Origin: Opitutus sp.
GTDB taxonomy: Bacteria; Verrucomicrobiota; Verrucomicrobiia; Opitutales; Opitutaceae
Length of the DNA: 64,000 bases
NCBI GenBank assembly: GCA_024998815.1
Contig: JACEUQ010000003.1
Coordinates: forward strand, 633,900 to 697,899
Direction: 5' to 3'
In this document: positions 7,969-18,584 of the stretch, in pieces
How the letters are laid out: every line of letters starts with the position of its first letter
Numbering within the stretch: position 1 is the stretch's first letter
Translations under genes and position numbers: made by a program
Notes under the pieces: generated by a model
Told to the model about the DNA's origin: nothing
Seen by the model: only the letters and a program-made list of their open reading frames with translations
Databases searched by the model: none

Positions 7969-10900
7969 AGTTGGCAGAGGTCAGGCCCGAGGGTGTCAGC
8001 GCATAACTGCCCGCCGCGTCGGCGCTGCCATCGCCGGTCAGGCCGCTGCGCGCAATGGCCAGCGTGCCGCCGAGTACGCCGGACCCTTCGCCGGCCACAA
8101 AGCCAGCATAGCTCACGTCTTTGTAGCCGGCGGTGTCCGTCTGGCTAAAGAACCGCGCATCGTTATCCGCACGGGCGGTCAGCGTCGCCTTGTTAATCGT
8201 GCTGGTGGTGTTGGCGGCGTAGCTAATCGTATAGTTACTCCCGCCATTGTTGTCGTTGAGGGTGGCGCCGCTGACGGTAACGGTCTTGTTGCCAACGCCT
8301 GCAGTGGCCGTGTTAAAGGCAAAGCTGCCACCAGAAATCGCATCACTGCCAAACAGCGTGCCGCTGCTCACCGCAAGCGCTCCGACCGCGCTGGTGGTGC
8401 CATCGTAGGTCTTGGTGACGGCGCTGGTGGTCAGCGTGATCGGCGCAACGGTGATGTCCGTGACATGCGTGCCGCCCGTGAAGGTGTAGTTGCTGGCCGC
8501 GCCGGTGCCATTGCCCAGCGCCAGAGTGCCCAGGGTCACGGTCTTGCCGGTGCCAATATGCTTGTCGGCCATGCTGCCGCTGCCGGTCAGGGCCAGAGTT
8601 TCGCTGTTGGCGAGGTTGCCCAGAGTAAAGATGCCGTTGGCGAGCGTGGTGGTGCCGTCGTACTGGCGGCTTCCCGTGAGGTTGATCACACGGGGGTTAA
8701 CCGTCTGGCTGCCGTTGACGTACGAAATGGCGTAGTTGCTATCCGTGAACGTGCCGCCGGTGGCTGCGCTCGGGGTGATGGCGTAGCTATTAACGTTGGC
8801 CGTCGCACCCCCTCCGCTGTTGGTCAGTGTGACGCTGCCGATGGTCTCACCCGTGACTAAGCCGCTGGAGGTGAATTCGGTGCCTGCAAAGCTTTGTGTG
8901 TCGCCATAAGTCTTGGTCGCGTTGCTGGCGGTGAGGCTAAGCGCTTTGGCCGCTATGGTTCCGGCCCCCGCGCCCGAAAAGGCATTCACGCCATAGCCAC
9001 TGACAAAAAAGCCGCCATTGGTTCCCGCCGTGAACGAGTAAGCGGCATCGAGCGTTCGGCTGCCGACATCTTTAGTGCTGTAGGTGGCGGAACTGAGGGA
9101 CAAATCCGCCAACGTATAACTGTCTCCATCTAGAGCGCCGCTGAGCGTACCACCCGACAGCGAGCTGGTCGCGCTGGTCGTCCCATCATAGGTTTTGCTA
9201 GCGGTTAAGCCGCTGATACTTAAGCTAGGATTTACGCGGTAATAAAAATTTCGCGTGCCGGCAACCGCCCCTGACAGGGACGCATTGCTGGCGTTATAGG
9301 TTTTAAATTTCGTAGCGCCGGTCGCGCCACTCATCTGGGCGCTCAAGTTCGCGGTGTCGGCATTGCCGGAAAATACCGTGATTTTCCCGCCGCTGGTGGT
9401 CGTGACAGGACTGGTGATCGTCACATCCCCACCGGTAGCTGTTCCGGCTGCTGTGTTGTATCCCGCAGTCAGCAAGATGGAGCTGCTGGCACCGGATAGA
9501 GTGATCGTGCGATCCACAAGCAAAGCACCTTGAATGGTTGCCGTCAGGTTACCCGTGCCCGACACATTCCCGCTCAGGGCACTTAAGCTGACACTATCCG
9601 AACGAGAGTAGATCAGACTGGCGTTATTGGTTACCAGACCACTCCCCAGCGTTCCCGAAGTACCAGCATTTCCCACCGATAACGAACCGGCAGTGATGGT
9701 CGTCGTGCCGCTGAAGGTGTTATTGCCAGTCAGGATCAAGCTACCCGCGCCTACTTTCGTGATGCCGCCGGTGCCGCTGATGATGCCGTTGTAAGTGGCC
9801 GTCGTATTGCTGCTATCACCGATGGTCAGCGTGTTGCTCCCCAGTGCGGTGGTGCCGCTGCCGGTCATCGAGTCGATGGTCTTGTTGCCGGCGATGCTGA
9901 AGTTGCCGCTATTGGCCACGCCGGAACTGGTGGCAATCGTGCCGGTGCTGTCCAAGGCCAGCGTGCCCGCGCTGATGGTGGTGGCGCCGGTAAAGAGGTT
10001 AACCCCGCCCAGTGTCAGGGTGCCCGTGCCGCTTTTTACAAGACTGCCCGTTTCTTGGATTATTCCGCTAAATGTCGTGCTGGTGTTGTTGCTGCCCACC
10101 GTCAGCGTGCCCGTCCCTAGGTTAATAGTGCCTGCACCTTCAATGCTGCCTACCGTATCGCTGAAGTTATTTAAAAGTACAAAGAAGGAGCCACTACTTA
10201 CCGATACAGCTGTGGAATCGCTCAGGCTGTTGTTAGTGTTCAAATACAAATCACCTTGGCTGATGGTGGTGGCACCGCTATAGGTGTTCGCACCACTTAG
10301 GGTCAGACCGGTAAAGCCGACCTTAGCTATTCCGCCTGTACCACTTATAACACCGCTGAAGATTGAATTAGTGCCGCTAGACCCAAGGGTCAAGGTGTGC
10401 GAATTCAGGTTGATGCTGCCGCTGCCGTTCAGAACTTGGATAACCTTGTTTGCACCGATTGTGAATGAACCGTTGTTGGTAACGCCAGAACTGTCAGCAA
10501 TCGTGCCGGTGCTGTCCAGGGCCAGCGTTCCCGCACTGATGGTGGTTGAGCCGGTAAAGGTATTGACGCCGCCCAAGGTCAGCGTGCCCGTGCCTGCTTT
10601 GGTGAGGCCGCCCGTGCCGCTGATGATGCCGCTGTAGGTCGCAGAGGTATTACTGGCATCCCCAATGGTCAGTGTGTTGCTGGCCCCCAGATCGGTGGTG
10701 CCGCTGCCGGTCATCGAATCGATGGTCTTGCTGCCGGCGATGGTGAAGTTGCCGCTATTGGCCACGCCGGAACTCGTGGCAATCGTGCCGGTGCTGTTCA
10801 GGGCCAGCGTTCCCACGCTGATGGTGGTGGCGCCGGTAAAGGTGTTGATACCCGAGAGCGTCCAGGTGCCCGAACCCGCTTTGGTCAAGGTGCCGGCGCC

Positions 10901-13900
10901 GGTACCAATGATGCTCGCCAAACTACTGCCTGTCGCGGTGCCGTCCAGCGTGAGCCCGAAACCCGACCCGGTGATCGTGCCGGTGTTGGATAAGACGATA
11001 TTTCCGCTGCTGGCCACGATACTGCTGGTGCTGCCGAGCGTGATGAGGCCGCTGTAGGTGGCGGAGGTGGCCGAGCTGTTGGTCAGCGCGCCGCCACTGG
11101 AAACTCCGGTGCCATTGAGGGTCAAGGCCTCAGCCGTGCTCAAGGTAAAGCCATTCAGGTCGAGCGCCGCACCCGAGGTAACGGAGGTTCCGCCCGCGGT
11201 TGTCCCCAGCGCGGCGGTACTGCCCAGTTTGAGCGTGCCCACGCTGATAGTGGTTAGGCCGGTAAAGGTGTTGGCCCCCGAGAGCGTCCAGGTGCCCGAA
11301 CCCGCTTTGGTCAAGGTGCCGGCGCCGGTACCAATAATGCTCGCCAAACTACTGCCTGTCGCGGTGCCGTCCAGCGTGAGCCCGAAACCCGAACCGGTGA
11401 TCGTGCCGGTATTGGACAGCACGATGTTTCCGCTGCTGGCCACGATACTGCTGGTGCTGCCCAGGGTGATGAGGCCGCTATAGGTGGCGGCGGTGGCCGA
11501 GCTGTTGGTCAGGGCACCGCCACTGGAAACTCCGGTGCCATTGAGGGTCAAGGCCTCTGCCGTGCTCAAGGTAAAGCCATTCAGGTCGAGCGCCGCGCCG
11601 GAGGCGACCGTGGTGCTACCGTCGATGGTTCCTAGCGCTGCTGTACTACCTAGTTTGAGCGTGCCCGTACTGATGGTGGTCGCGCCGGTAAAGGTGTTCG
11701 CTCCCGACAGTGTCAGCGTGCCTGTACCGGCCTTGGTCAACCCGCCCCCGCCGCTGATGATGCCGCTGTAGGTGGCGTCCCGATTGTCGGCATCACCGAT
11801 GGTGAGAGTGAAGCTGCTGAGCGCGGTGGTGCCGCTGCCGGTCATCGAGTCGATGATCTTGTTGCCGGCGATGGTGAAGTTGCCGCTGTTAGCGACGCCA
11901 GAGCTGGTGGCAATCGTGCCCGTGCTGTTCAGGGCCAGCGTGCCCGCGCTGATGGTGGTGGCTCCGGTAAAGGTATTGCCCCCCGACAGTGTCAGCGTGC
12001 CTGTACCTGCCTTGGTGAGGCCGCCCGTGCCGCTGATGATGCCGCTATAGGTGGCTGAGGTATTGGTGGCATCACCGATCGTCAGGGTGTTGCTGCCGAG
12101 CTCGGTGGTGCCGCTACCGGTCATCGAATCGATGATCTTGTTGCCGGCGATGGTGAAGTTGCCGCTGTTGGCGACGCCGGAGCTGCTCGCAATCGTGCCC
12201 GTGCTGTTCAGGCCCAGCGTTCCTGCGCTGATCGTGGTGGCACCGGTATAGGTGTTCACACCACCCAGTGTCAGGGTGCCCGTGCCCGCCTTGGTGAGAG
12301 TGCCGCCGCTGCTCGTGAGTGCGCTGGCCCAGGTGACGCTCTGACCGTTGGTGTCCACTTTGTATTGCTGGCTGGCGTCAGTGCTGAAACGGCTGGAATA
12401 GTCGGTGATGTTTGCACTGCTGTACTGCAATGTGCCACCGCCAAAAGTGATCGTGCCACTGCTGCCGAGCGCGCCCGAGGAGCCGAGGTTGAGCGTGCCG
12501 GCACTGAGCTCCGTCCCGCCGGTGTAGGTGTTGGCCCCAGATAGGGTCAGGGTGCCCGTACCGAGCATGAAGAGTTTGCCGATGGTAAGCGGGTCACTGA
12601 CGGTGATATCGCCGGCCCCGTTGAAGCGCAAGAAGACGACTCCTGTGATGGCGCTACCCGAGGTCGGGTTGAGGGTCAGCATACCAGCGTCGCTCTGGAT
12701 TATTGTGTCATTCGTCAGGGTGATGAGACCGGTGAGGGTATTGTTGCCCGACAAGTTGCGAATACTGGTGCCGCCGACGATGGAGATGGCGTCCGCCAGG
12801 GTGATGCCGCCGGAGAGTTGGAGGGCTGCGCCGGCGGCAATGGTGACGCCGCCGGCACTGGTGCCGAGCGCACTGCTATGAGTCGCGGCCAGTATGCCTT
12901 CACTGATGGTGGTCAGGCCGGTAAAGGTATTGACCCCCGACAGTGTCAGCGTGCCTGTACCAGCCTTGGTCAGTCCGCCCGTGCCACTGATGATGCCGCT
13001 GTAGGTGGCTGAGGTATTGGTGGCATCACCGATGGTCAGGGTGTTGCTGCCGAGCGCGGTGGTGCCGCTACCAGTCATCGAATCGATGGTTTTGTTACCG
13101 CCGATACTGAAGGCACTGTTGTTGGTAATCCCTGAACTGCTCGCAATCGTACCCGTGCTGTTCAGCGCCAGCGTTCCCGCGCTGATCGTGGTGGCACCGG
13201 TATAGGTGTTCACACCACCCAGTGTCAGGGTGCCCGTGCCCGCCTTGGTGAGTGTGCCGCCGCTGCTCGTGAGTGCGCTGGCCCAGGTGACGCTCTGACC
13301 GTTGGTATCCACGTTGTAGAGCTGGCTGGAGGCCGTGCTGAAACGGCTGGAGTAGTCGGTGGTGTTTGCACTGCTGTACTGCAAGATGCCACCGCCAAAA
13401 CTGATCGTGCCACTGCTGCCGATCGCACCCGAGGAGCCGAGGTTCAGCGTGCCGGCATTGAGGGCCGTGCCGCCGGTGAAGGTGTTGGCCCCAGAGAGCG
13501 TCAGCGTGCCCGTACCGGCCTTGGTGATATCGCCCCCCGTGCCACTGATGATGCCGCTGTAGGTGGCAGATCTATTGGAGGCATCACCGATCGTCAGGGT
13601 GTTGCTGCCCAGATCGGTGGTGCCGCTGCCGGTGAGCGAGTCGATGGTCTTGTTGCCGGCGATACTAAAAGTGTCACCGCTTCCGACGTCGACACCCGAA
13701 CTGCTTTCAATCGTGCCGGTACTGTTCAGTGCCAGCGTACCGTTACTGATCGTGGTGGCGCCGGTATACGTGTTTGCTGCGCCCAAAGTCCAGGTGCCTG
13801 CGCCAAGTTTTATTAGCGAACCGCTGCCACTGATGATGCCGGATACGGTGCCATTTTCACTACCCCGTACCGAAAGGTCGAAACCAGCGGTAGCGATGGT

Positions 13901-15859
13901 ACCGGAAAGCGTGATGTTTCCAGTCAAACTGGCGATACTGGAGTCACTACCTAACGTAATTGGACCGCTGTAGGTGGCGGTGGTTGACGAATCATTGTGC
14001 AGTGCACCGACCTCAGTACCATTGTCCAGCCAGTTGCCATTGAGGGTCAAAGCCTCAGCGGTACTCAAGGTAACGCCGTTGAGGTCGAGCGCCGCGCCCG
14101 TTGCGATCGTTGTTCCGCTCGCGGTGGTCCCCAGCGCGGTGGTACTCCCCAGGCGTATTCTGCCGTCGTTGATCGTCGTCGTGCCGGTATAGGTGTTGTT
14201 ACCGCTTAACATCAGCCTGCCGCTACCCTCCTTGATGACGTTGGTCTTGCTGATGTTGCCGCTGTACTCGCCGCCGCTGGTGCCCGGGTTAAAGGTGGTG
14301 GTGCCGGTGCCGCTGATCGCTCCGGTACCGTCGATGGTGCCGCCGGCGTTGAGCACAAGATTGAGCGTACCGGTGGAGTTCGAGATGTTGGCATTGACGG
14401 CGATGGCCCCAGCGGCGGTGAGAGTGAGGGTGCGCGTACCGGCGGCGGTGCCGGTGGCAATGGCGCTGGCAACGGTGATATCGCCGGCATCGGTCCCCGT
14501 GCTGCCGGTGGTGATGGTGACGCTGGTGCCGGCGTTGAGGCTGGTGACGATGCTGCTGGCCAGAATCGTCGAGGTGGCGGTCGGGGTGAAAGTACTGGAA
14601 TACGCGGTGCCACTCGCTCCACTGGCAGCGATGGTGACGTTGCGCGGGTCGAGCAACCAGTTGCCTGCCTGCCCGGCGCTGGCCGAGGTGTCCACAGTGC
14701 CAAAGGCTTGCAGGATATTGTAGCTGGAGGTTTCGACCTGGCCGCCGTCGCCGCTGCTTATGCCACTCGTTGCCGCGATGGTGCCGTGGAAGCCGGTATA
14801 GTCATCGGACCACAACACCACCTTGCCGCCATCGCCGTTGGTAATCGCGCTGGCATCAATGCTGGCACCGGCCTCCATGGTGACGACTTTGGCGTGTTTG
14901 AGCGTGCCACCGCCCATCCAGTCGCCGCCCACCAAGACCTCGCCACCGCCGGTGGCTCCCGTCGCCGTGATCTGGCTGCTGCTGGTCAGGCTGATGTCAT
15001 CGCCTTCGAGCCAGATGCGCCCGCCCTTTTCAGTGAGGCTGCTGGCCGAGAGGGTGCCGCTGTGGCGGATGACGCCACCCTGCAGGCTGCTGACAGCCTG
15101 CGCCGAGAGGATGATCAGGCCACCGGGGGCGAGCACGGCGTTGTTGTTTTCCACCAGCGCGGCGATCTGGCTCGGGGTGGCGGTCAGGCCGGCCAGCGTC
15201 CCGTTTCCGGCGAAGTTAAGGCTAATGGCTTCACCCGAAGCCAGCGCCACGGTACCGGACTGGGCAATGATAACACCGTCGTTGCGCACGTCCGGCGCCA
15301 GCAGCGCGATGTAGCCGCCCAGCGCAGCCCTCAGTTCGCCAGCGTTGCTCACGCTGCCCGTCGCTCCGTTGCGCTCAAAGGTGGTACCCCCGGCCATGAA
15401 GTCATCGACGCCGATGCGGTGGGTGGTGGCGACGAGTCCGCCCACATCGACACTCGCGCCGGGGGCAAAGACCACGCCATTGGGATTGGTGAGAAAAACC
15501 TGCCCCGGTGCGGTGATGCGGCCAAAAATCTGGCTGGGGTTGCTGTCGAGTACGCGGTTGAGGGTAACGCTGCTGCTGGACGGCTGGTTGAAGTTAACTT
15601 GGGCGGCACTGCCGACGTTGAAGGTGGCCCAGTCGATGGCGGCGCGGGCGGTGGACTGGTTGATATTCAGCACGGCGGCGTCTTGTGTCAGGGATGCCGA
15701 GCCGGCCACGACACTGCCGCCGGTGGGCAACTGATTGGCCGCCACCTGTGCCCACGTGGGCGCAGGCAGGACGGCGCCGATGAAGGCGAAGCAGGCGAGT
15801 GCCACCCAGGTGGTGGTGAGTTCGTTACAGAAGAGGAAGAACCGGTAGAAAGAAGTCAT
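7859..15859 (-). CDS. TpsA filamentous-haemagglutinin-like exoprotein, N-terminal part (TPS domain, autotransporter-associated repeats)
   Basis: 2,666 residues. A signal-peptide-like segment (residues about 15-38, ending PTWAQ) is followed by the TPS secretion domain, with NPNGVVF and ASVDVGG. The body is dozens of autotransporter-associated beta-strand repeats (GTLTLSGANTYTGATTIS pattern), followed by a first set of YDG/MBG units (SKTYDGTTSA). The frame ends in an unnatural tail (VVGDGRRRCDDLRSRQSEL) caused by a single-base frameshift at about 7917-7926. Joined with the downstream frame, the product would be about 4,046 residues. It starts 20 bp after tpsB, so the two are one operon. The likely role is a surface adhesin or biofilm protein, by family. 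Whether it is broken, phase-variable or an assembly error is undecided. Confidence 0.85.
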   Translation of the reverse strand: MTSFYRFFLFCNELTTTWVALACFAFIGAVLPAPTWAQVAANQLPTGGSVVAGSASLTQDAAVLNINQSTARAAIDWATFNVGSAAQVNFNQPSSSSVTLNRVLDSNPSQIFGRITAPGQVFLTNPNGVVFAPGASVDVGGLVATTHRIGVDDFMAGGTTFERNGATGSVSNAGELRAALGGYIALLAPDVRNDGVIIAQSGTVALASGEAISLNFAGNGTLAGLTATPSQIAALVENNNAVLAPGGLIILSAQAVSSLQGGVIRHSGTLSASSLTEKGGRIWLEGDDISLTSSSQITATGATGGGEVLVGGDWMGGGTLKHAKVVTMEAGASIDASAITNGDGGKVVLWSDDYTGFHGTIAATSGISSGDGGQVETSSYNILQAFGTVDTSASAGQAGNWLLDPRNVTIAASGASGTAYSSTFTPTATSTILASSIVTSLNAGTSVTITTGSTGTDAGDITVASAIATGTAAGTRTLTLTAAGAIAVNANISNSTGTLNLVLNAGGTIDGTGAISGTGTTTFNPGTSGGEYSGNISKTNVIKEGSGRLMLSGNNTYTGTTTINDGRIRLGSTTALGTTASGTTIATGAALDLNGVTLSTAEALTLNGNWLDNGTEVGALHNDSSTTATYSGPITLGSDSSIASLTGNITLSGTIATAGFDLSVRGSENGTVSGIISGSGSLIKLGAGTWTLGAANTYTGATTISNGTLALNSTGTIESSSGVDVGSGDTFSIAGNKTIDSLTGSGTTDLGSNTLTIGDASNRSATYSGIISGTGGDITKAGTGTLTLSGANTFTGGTALNAGTLNLGSSGAIGSSGTISFGGGILQYSSANTTDYSSRFSTASSQLYNVDTNGQSVTWASALTSSGGTLTKAGTGTLTLGGVNTYTGATTISAGTLALNSTGTIASSSGITNNSAFSIGGNKTIDSMTGSGTTALGSNTLTIGDATNTSATYSGIISGTGGLTKAGTGTLTLSGVNTFTGLTTISEGILAATHSSALGTSAGGVTIAAGAALQLSGGITLADAISIVGGTSIRNLSGNNTLTGLITLTNDTIIQSDAGMLTLNPTSGSAITGVVFLRFNGAGDITVSDPLTIGKLFMLGTGTLTLSGANTYTGGTELSAGTLNLGSSGALGSSGTITFGGGTLQYSSANITDYSSRFSTDASQQYKVDTNGQSVTWASALTSSGGTLTKAGTGTLTLGGVNTYTGATTISAGTLGLNSTGTIASSSGVANSGNFTIAGNKIIDSMTGSGTTELGSNTLTIGDATNTSATYSGIISGTGGLTKAGTGTLTLSGGNTFTGATTISAGTLALNSTGTIATSSGVANSGNFTIAGNKIIDSMTGSGTTALSSFTLTIGDADNRDATYSGIISGGGGLTKAGTGTLTLSGANTFTGATTISTGTLKLGSTAALGTIDGSTTVASGAALDLNGFTLSTAEALTLNGTGVSSGGALTNSSATAATYSGLITLGSTSSIVASSGNIVLSNTGTITGSGFGLTLDGTATGSSLASIIGTGAGTLTKAGSGTWTLSGANTFTGLTTISVGTLKLGSTAALGTTAGGTSVTSGAALDLNGFTLSTAEALTLNGTGVSSGGALTNSSATSATYSGLITLGSTSSIVASSGNIVLSNTGTITGSGFGLTLDGTATGSSLASIIGTGAGTLTKAGSGTWTLSGINTFTGATTISVGTLALNSTGTIATSSGVANSGNFTIAGSKTIDSMTGSGTTDLGASNTLTIGDASNTSATYSGIISGTGGLTKAGTGTLTLGGVNTFTGSTTISAGTLALDSTGTIADSSGVTNNGSFTIGANKVIQVLNGSGSINLNSHTLTLGSSGTNSIFSGVISGTGGIAKVGFTGLTLSGANTYSGATTISQGDLYLNTNNSLSDSTAVSVSSGSFFVLLNNFSDTVGSIEGAGTINLGTGTLTVGSNNTSTTFSGIIQETGSLVKSGTGTLTLGGVNLFTGATTISAGTLALDSTGTIATSSGVANSGNFSIAGNKTIDSMTGSGTTALGSNTLTIGDSSNTTATYNGIISGTGGITKVGAGSLILTGNNTFSGTTTITAGSLSVGNAGTSGTLGSGLVTNNASLIYSRSDSVSLSALSGNVSGTGNLTATIQGALLVDRTITLSGASSSILLTAGYNTAAGTATGGDVTITSPVTTTSGGKITVFSGNADTANLSAQMSGATGATKFKTYNASNASLSGAVAGTRNFYYRVNPSLSISGLTASKTYDGTTSATSSLSGGTLSGALDGDSYTLADLSLSSATYSTKDVGSRTLDAAYSFTAGTNGGFFVSGYGVNAFSGAGAGTIAAKALSLTASNATKTYGDTQSFAGTEFTSSGLVTGETIGSVTLTNSGGGATANVNSYAITPSAATGGTFTDSNYAISYVNGSQTVNPRVINLTGSRQYDGTTTLANGIFTLGNLANSETLALTGSGSMADKHIGTGKTVTLGTLALGNGTGAASNYTFTGGTHVTDITVAPITLTTSAVTKTYDGTTSAVGALAVSSGTLFGSDAISGGSFAFNTATAGVGNKTVTVSGATLNDNNGGSNYTISYAANTTSTINKATLTARADNDARFFSQTDTAGYKDVSYAGFVAGEGSGVLGGTLAIARSGLTGDGSADAAGSYALTPSGLTSANYDISFQTGTYTIVPAVSVVGDGRRRCDDLRSRQSEL
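10851..11702 (-). repeat. Two tandem 426-bp (142-residue) repeats inside tpsA
   Basis: Copies 10851-11276 and 11277-11702 are almost identical and in frame (142 codons each), spanning several autotransporter-associated units. A second long duplication joins about 12190-12480 to about 13144-13434 at an offset of 954 bp. These are substrates for length change by recombination. Confidence 0.8.
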
Positions 15860-15879
15860 CAGGAGGCGTGGGCGCGGAA

Positions 15880-17571
15880 TCAGAACGGCAGGGTGGCGGT
15901 GAGCCAGAAGCGGCCTTTTTCCAGTGAGCCGTCCTGGTCCTTGCCGGTGGTGGTGTCGCGGTTGGGGTTTTCGCCCAAGCGGTGGGCGTAGGTGCCCTTC
16001 AGGGTGAGGCCGGCCGGACCGATCCAGGCGAGCGAGACGCCCAGGCCGTCGAGTTCGTAGCGGTTGAGCGCGGGGGCGCCGGCAAAGCGGTTGTCGGTGT
16101 TGAGGGTGGCGCTGCCCCAGTCGTAAAAGCCGGTCACCACGAGGTTGGCCCTGGCGCGCCAGCGCAATTCGACGTTGAGCATCGTGCCCTCACTGCCGCC
16201 ACCTTCGTTGGACGGGTAGGCCCGCACGCCGTTGGCCCCGCCAAGGAAGAACTTTTCGGAGGAATCGAGGTTCTTGCTGGCAAACTGCCCGGTGAGCAGG
16301 ACGTAAAGTGAGAAATTAGTGGTCAGTGCCTGCTGGCGCGACAGGGAGTAGCGCAGCTTGCTATAGCGGCCGTGGGTCTGCGTGGTCGCCGCATCGGCGG
16401 CTTGGTTCGGCGAGCCGTCCAGGTCGGCATTACCCGCGGTGAGGGTCAGGCTGGCCTGGTTGGCGCCGCCGCCGCCCCATTTGTCGAACCGGTTGCCCAT
16501 CAGGCCGGCACTCAAGTTGCGCACCCCGTACGCAGTGGTGGTGGCCGCGTTGGCCTCGTTGTCGAAGGTCTTGTCGTCGTAGGCAGCGGACAGATACAGG
16601 TTTTGGGCGCGACTGCGCAGCAGCGGATACTGCGCATCGAGGCCGGCACTGGTGGAATTGCCGTTGATCTTAGCGGCGGCGAATTCGGCGGTGACCACGT
16701 CGTACTCCAGACGCGAGGCGTTGATGCCAAGTCGCAGGCCGTCGTAACCGACGGGGGCGGAATAGGCCAAACGAGCGTAATCGCTGCCCTCGCTATGCAT
16801 GAGATTGGCGCCGAGCTGGTCACCGAGTTGCAGGGGGCTGTTGAGGAAAACGGTGGCGGTAACGCGTTCGCTGCCGGTTGCGCGAGCGCCGGTATTGTCC
16901 ACACCCACTTCGCCGGTGAGCAGAGGCTCGTCGGCCATTTTCAGCAGCAGGTCCGTTTCGGCCTGGCCACTACCCGGGGTGAGGTTGCCGGAGGCAGCGA
17001 TGCCCGGCAGGTCGTCGAGCACCAGCAAGGCGCGATCGAGCGCGGCGGCGTTGATCGGCTGTCCGGCCGGCTGGGCGGCCAAGAGGGTAGCTTCGGCGCG
17101 AGCGGGGGTCAGGCGCCGAGGCGGGTTGCCTTCGATGCGCAGCTGGCCGAAGCGGCCCTCGACAATTTGCAAAGTGACGATCCCGTCGGTGATTTCCTGC
17201 CGGGGCAGATAGACGCGCACCAGCCAGCCTGCGGCGCGGTAGGCTTCGCTGACCGCAGTGGTGGCCTGCTGCAAGCCGGCGAAGTCGAGCGGGCGCTGCA
17301 GGAAGGAGGCGACAGCCGCGTCGAGTTGCGCGGGCGATAGCAGGGTGTTTCCGGCAAACCGAAATTGGGTGACGTTCACGCTAAAGCCGGGGGCGGCTTT
17401 GTAGTCCTGAGGGACGGTGGAGAGCGGCTTCTTTTCGACCGGCAGAGGCGTGGGCAACTGCTGCTCGATTTGCTGGCGCAAGGTGCCGGCGTCGGGAGGT
17501 GTCTGAGCGTGCGCGGTTAAAAAACCAAGCAACATGGCCAAGCTGAACGGATAGTGGATATTACGTGCCAC
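15880..17571 (-). CDS. TpsB outer-membrane transporter (ShlB/FhaC/HecB family)
   Basis: 563 residues, the normal length for TpsB. A signal peptide (LAMLLGFLTAHAQ) leads to POTRA domains at about residues 60-215 (FRFAGNTLLS, GWLVRVYLPRQEI, LQIVEGRFGQLRIEG) and then an outer-membrane beta-barrel with the motif FFLGGANGVRAYPSNEGGG and a terminal aromatic (ATLPF). It exports the TpsA protein encoded 20 bp downstream by recognising its TPS domain. About 800 bp with no gene lies upstream, holding a large inverted repeat. Confidence 0.92.
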   Translation of the reverse strand: MARNIHYPFSLAMLLGFLTAHAQTPPDAGTLRQQIEQQLPTPLPVEKKPLSTVPQDYKAAPGFSVNVTQFRFAGNTLLSPAQLDAAVASFLQRPLDFAGLQQATTAVSEAYRAAGWLVRVYLPRQEITDGIVTLQIVEGRFGQLRIEGNPPRRLTPARAEATLLAAQPAGQPINAAALDRALLVLDDLPGIAASGNLTPGSGQAETDLLLKMADEPLLTGEVGVDNTGARATGSERVTATVFLNSPLQLGDQLGANLMHSEGSDYARLAYSAPVGYDGLRLGINASRLEYDVVTAEFAAAKINGNSTSAGLDAQYPLLRSRAQNLYLSAAYDDKTFDNEANAATTTAYGVRNLSAGLMGNRFDKWGGGGANQASLTLTAGNADLDGSPNQAADAATTQTHGRYSKLRYSLSRQQALTTNFSLYVLLTGQFASKNLDSSEKFFLGGANGVRAYPSNEGGGSEGTMLNVELRWRARANLVVTGFYDWGSATLNTDNRFAGAPALNRYELDGLGVSLAWIGPAGLTLKGTYAHRLGENPNRDTTTGKDQDGSLEKGRFWLTATLPF

Positions 17572-17788
17572 TCAGGGGTATCGTCACGGGCGAGCGGAAA
17601 CTTGAGGGAGAAAAAGGACGATTGGCCGGCAGCAGGGCGGCGGCAGGGCTGAACCAGCCATCACTGGATAACCCATTTAATTGACTTAAAGTCGCTTAGG
17701 GTAAAAGTCGGGGCCGTTAATGATTTCGGTGGGTAGCGAGCACCACCAAGGTCGCCCGCGGAGGCCCGATCGATCTCGGACTCAAACC

Positions 17789-18005
17789 GTTAACCACTGA
17801 TGAGCACTGATGTGCACTGATAAATCCACCCCGTTGAAGATTGCTCAAGTGTCACAGTTACGGCCTTCGATTACGCGTATCGAATTCGTAACGCTATTTA
17901 ACCGATGAAGCAGGTTAACCACCGTGGGGCAAAGACCGGCACCTGATTTTCGATTGGAGCGGTTTGCGTTTTATCAGTGGCGATCAGTGTCCATCAGTGG
18001 TTAGC
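17789..18005. repeat. Word-repeat inverted repeat (CACTGATGAGCACTGATG family)
   Basis: The left arm 17789-17824 contains CACTGAT three times. The right arm 17970-18005 is its inverted copy, 36 bp with about six mismatches. The 145-bp spacer shows no gene. The stretch 17572-18306 upstream of tpsB otherwise shows nothing recognisable. Confidence 0.8.
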
Positions 18006-18306
18006 CGGTTCGTTGCCTTGTCCGACTCAGACGATCCACCCGAAACGTCGAGGAACCAAATCTCTGGTTCAAGGACTTGTTCTCGGATCGGGCTAAAATC
18101 ACCGCGCCATGCCGACATACGCAGACTGCACGGCTCGAAATCACCCCAAAAGCATTACCATAACGGAGGCGCTGCCTCCATTTTGAGACTCGAAATGGAC
18201 CCAATCCCTCGTTTTTTCAAGAAGCCGGCCGACACCTTTTCATCCTAGTAGGTAGCGCACTTCGATTCGCATCTGCCTATACTGCAATATCAAAGGAACT
18301 CCATCG

Positions 18307-18388
18307 TTTTAGCCGCGAAAGAACGCAAAGAGCGCATAGACATACAGGGTTTGTTCTTTGCGTTCTCTGCGTTCTTTTGCGGCTAAAC
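18307..18388. repeat. Word-repeat inverted repeat (AAAGAACGCAAAGA family)
   Basis: Arms at 18307-18341 and 18351-18388 are imperfect inverted copies built from AAAGAACGCA words, with a loop of about 9 bp. It lies next to the ATPase remnant at 18393. Confidence 0.8.
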
Positions 18389-18392
18389 TGCC

Positions 18393-18584
18393 TTGGTTTT
18401 ATCCGGCAAGTTCAAAGTCCGCCCTGAGGATCTCCGCGGACTGCGGGCCTTTGGTGAAGATTACCCGGAGGCGAGTCGGTATCTGCTCTATCGCGGGCGC
18501 GAACGCATTCAGCGTGAAGGGGTGCTCTGTATGCCGATCGACGAATTCCTCTTGGCGCTCAGGCCGGGGGTGTTTCCGGCTTGA
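18393..18584 (+). pseudogene. Remnant of a DUF4143-type AAA ATPase (C-terminal end only)
   Basis: 63 codons that match the usual C-terminal end of the DUF4143 ATPases common in this phylum: KVRPEDLRGLRAFGEDYPEA, LLYRGRER, GVLCMPIDEFL. No upstream ATPase sequence remains; immediately 5' is a word-repeat hairpin. It is a decayed fragment and probably not translated. Confidence 0.65.

Noticed and set aside
3700-15900. Dense regular direct repeats that could be taken for a CRISPR array
   Set aside because: They are in-frame coding repeats of the TpsA exoprotein (78- and 142-residue units and others) with no constant repeat plus unique spacers; no cas gene is near.
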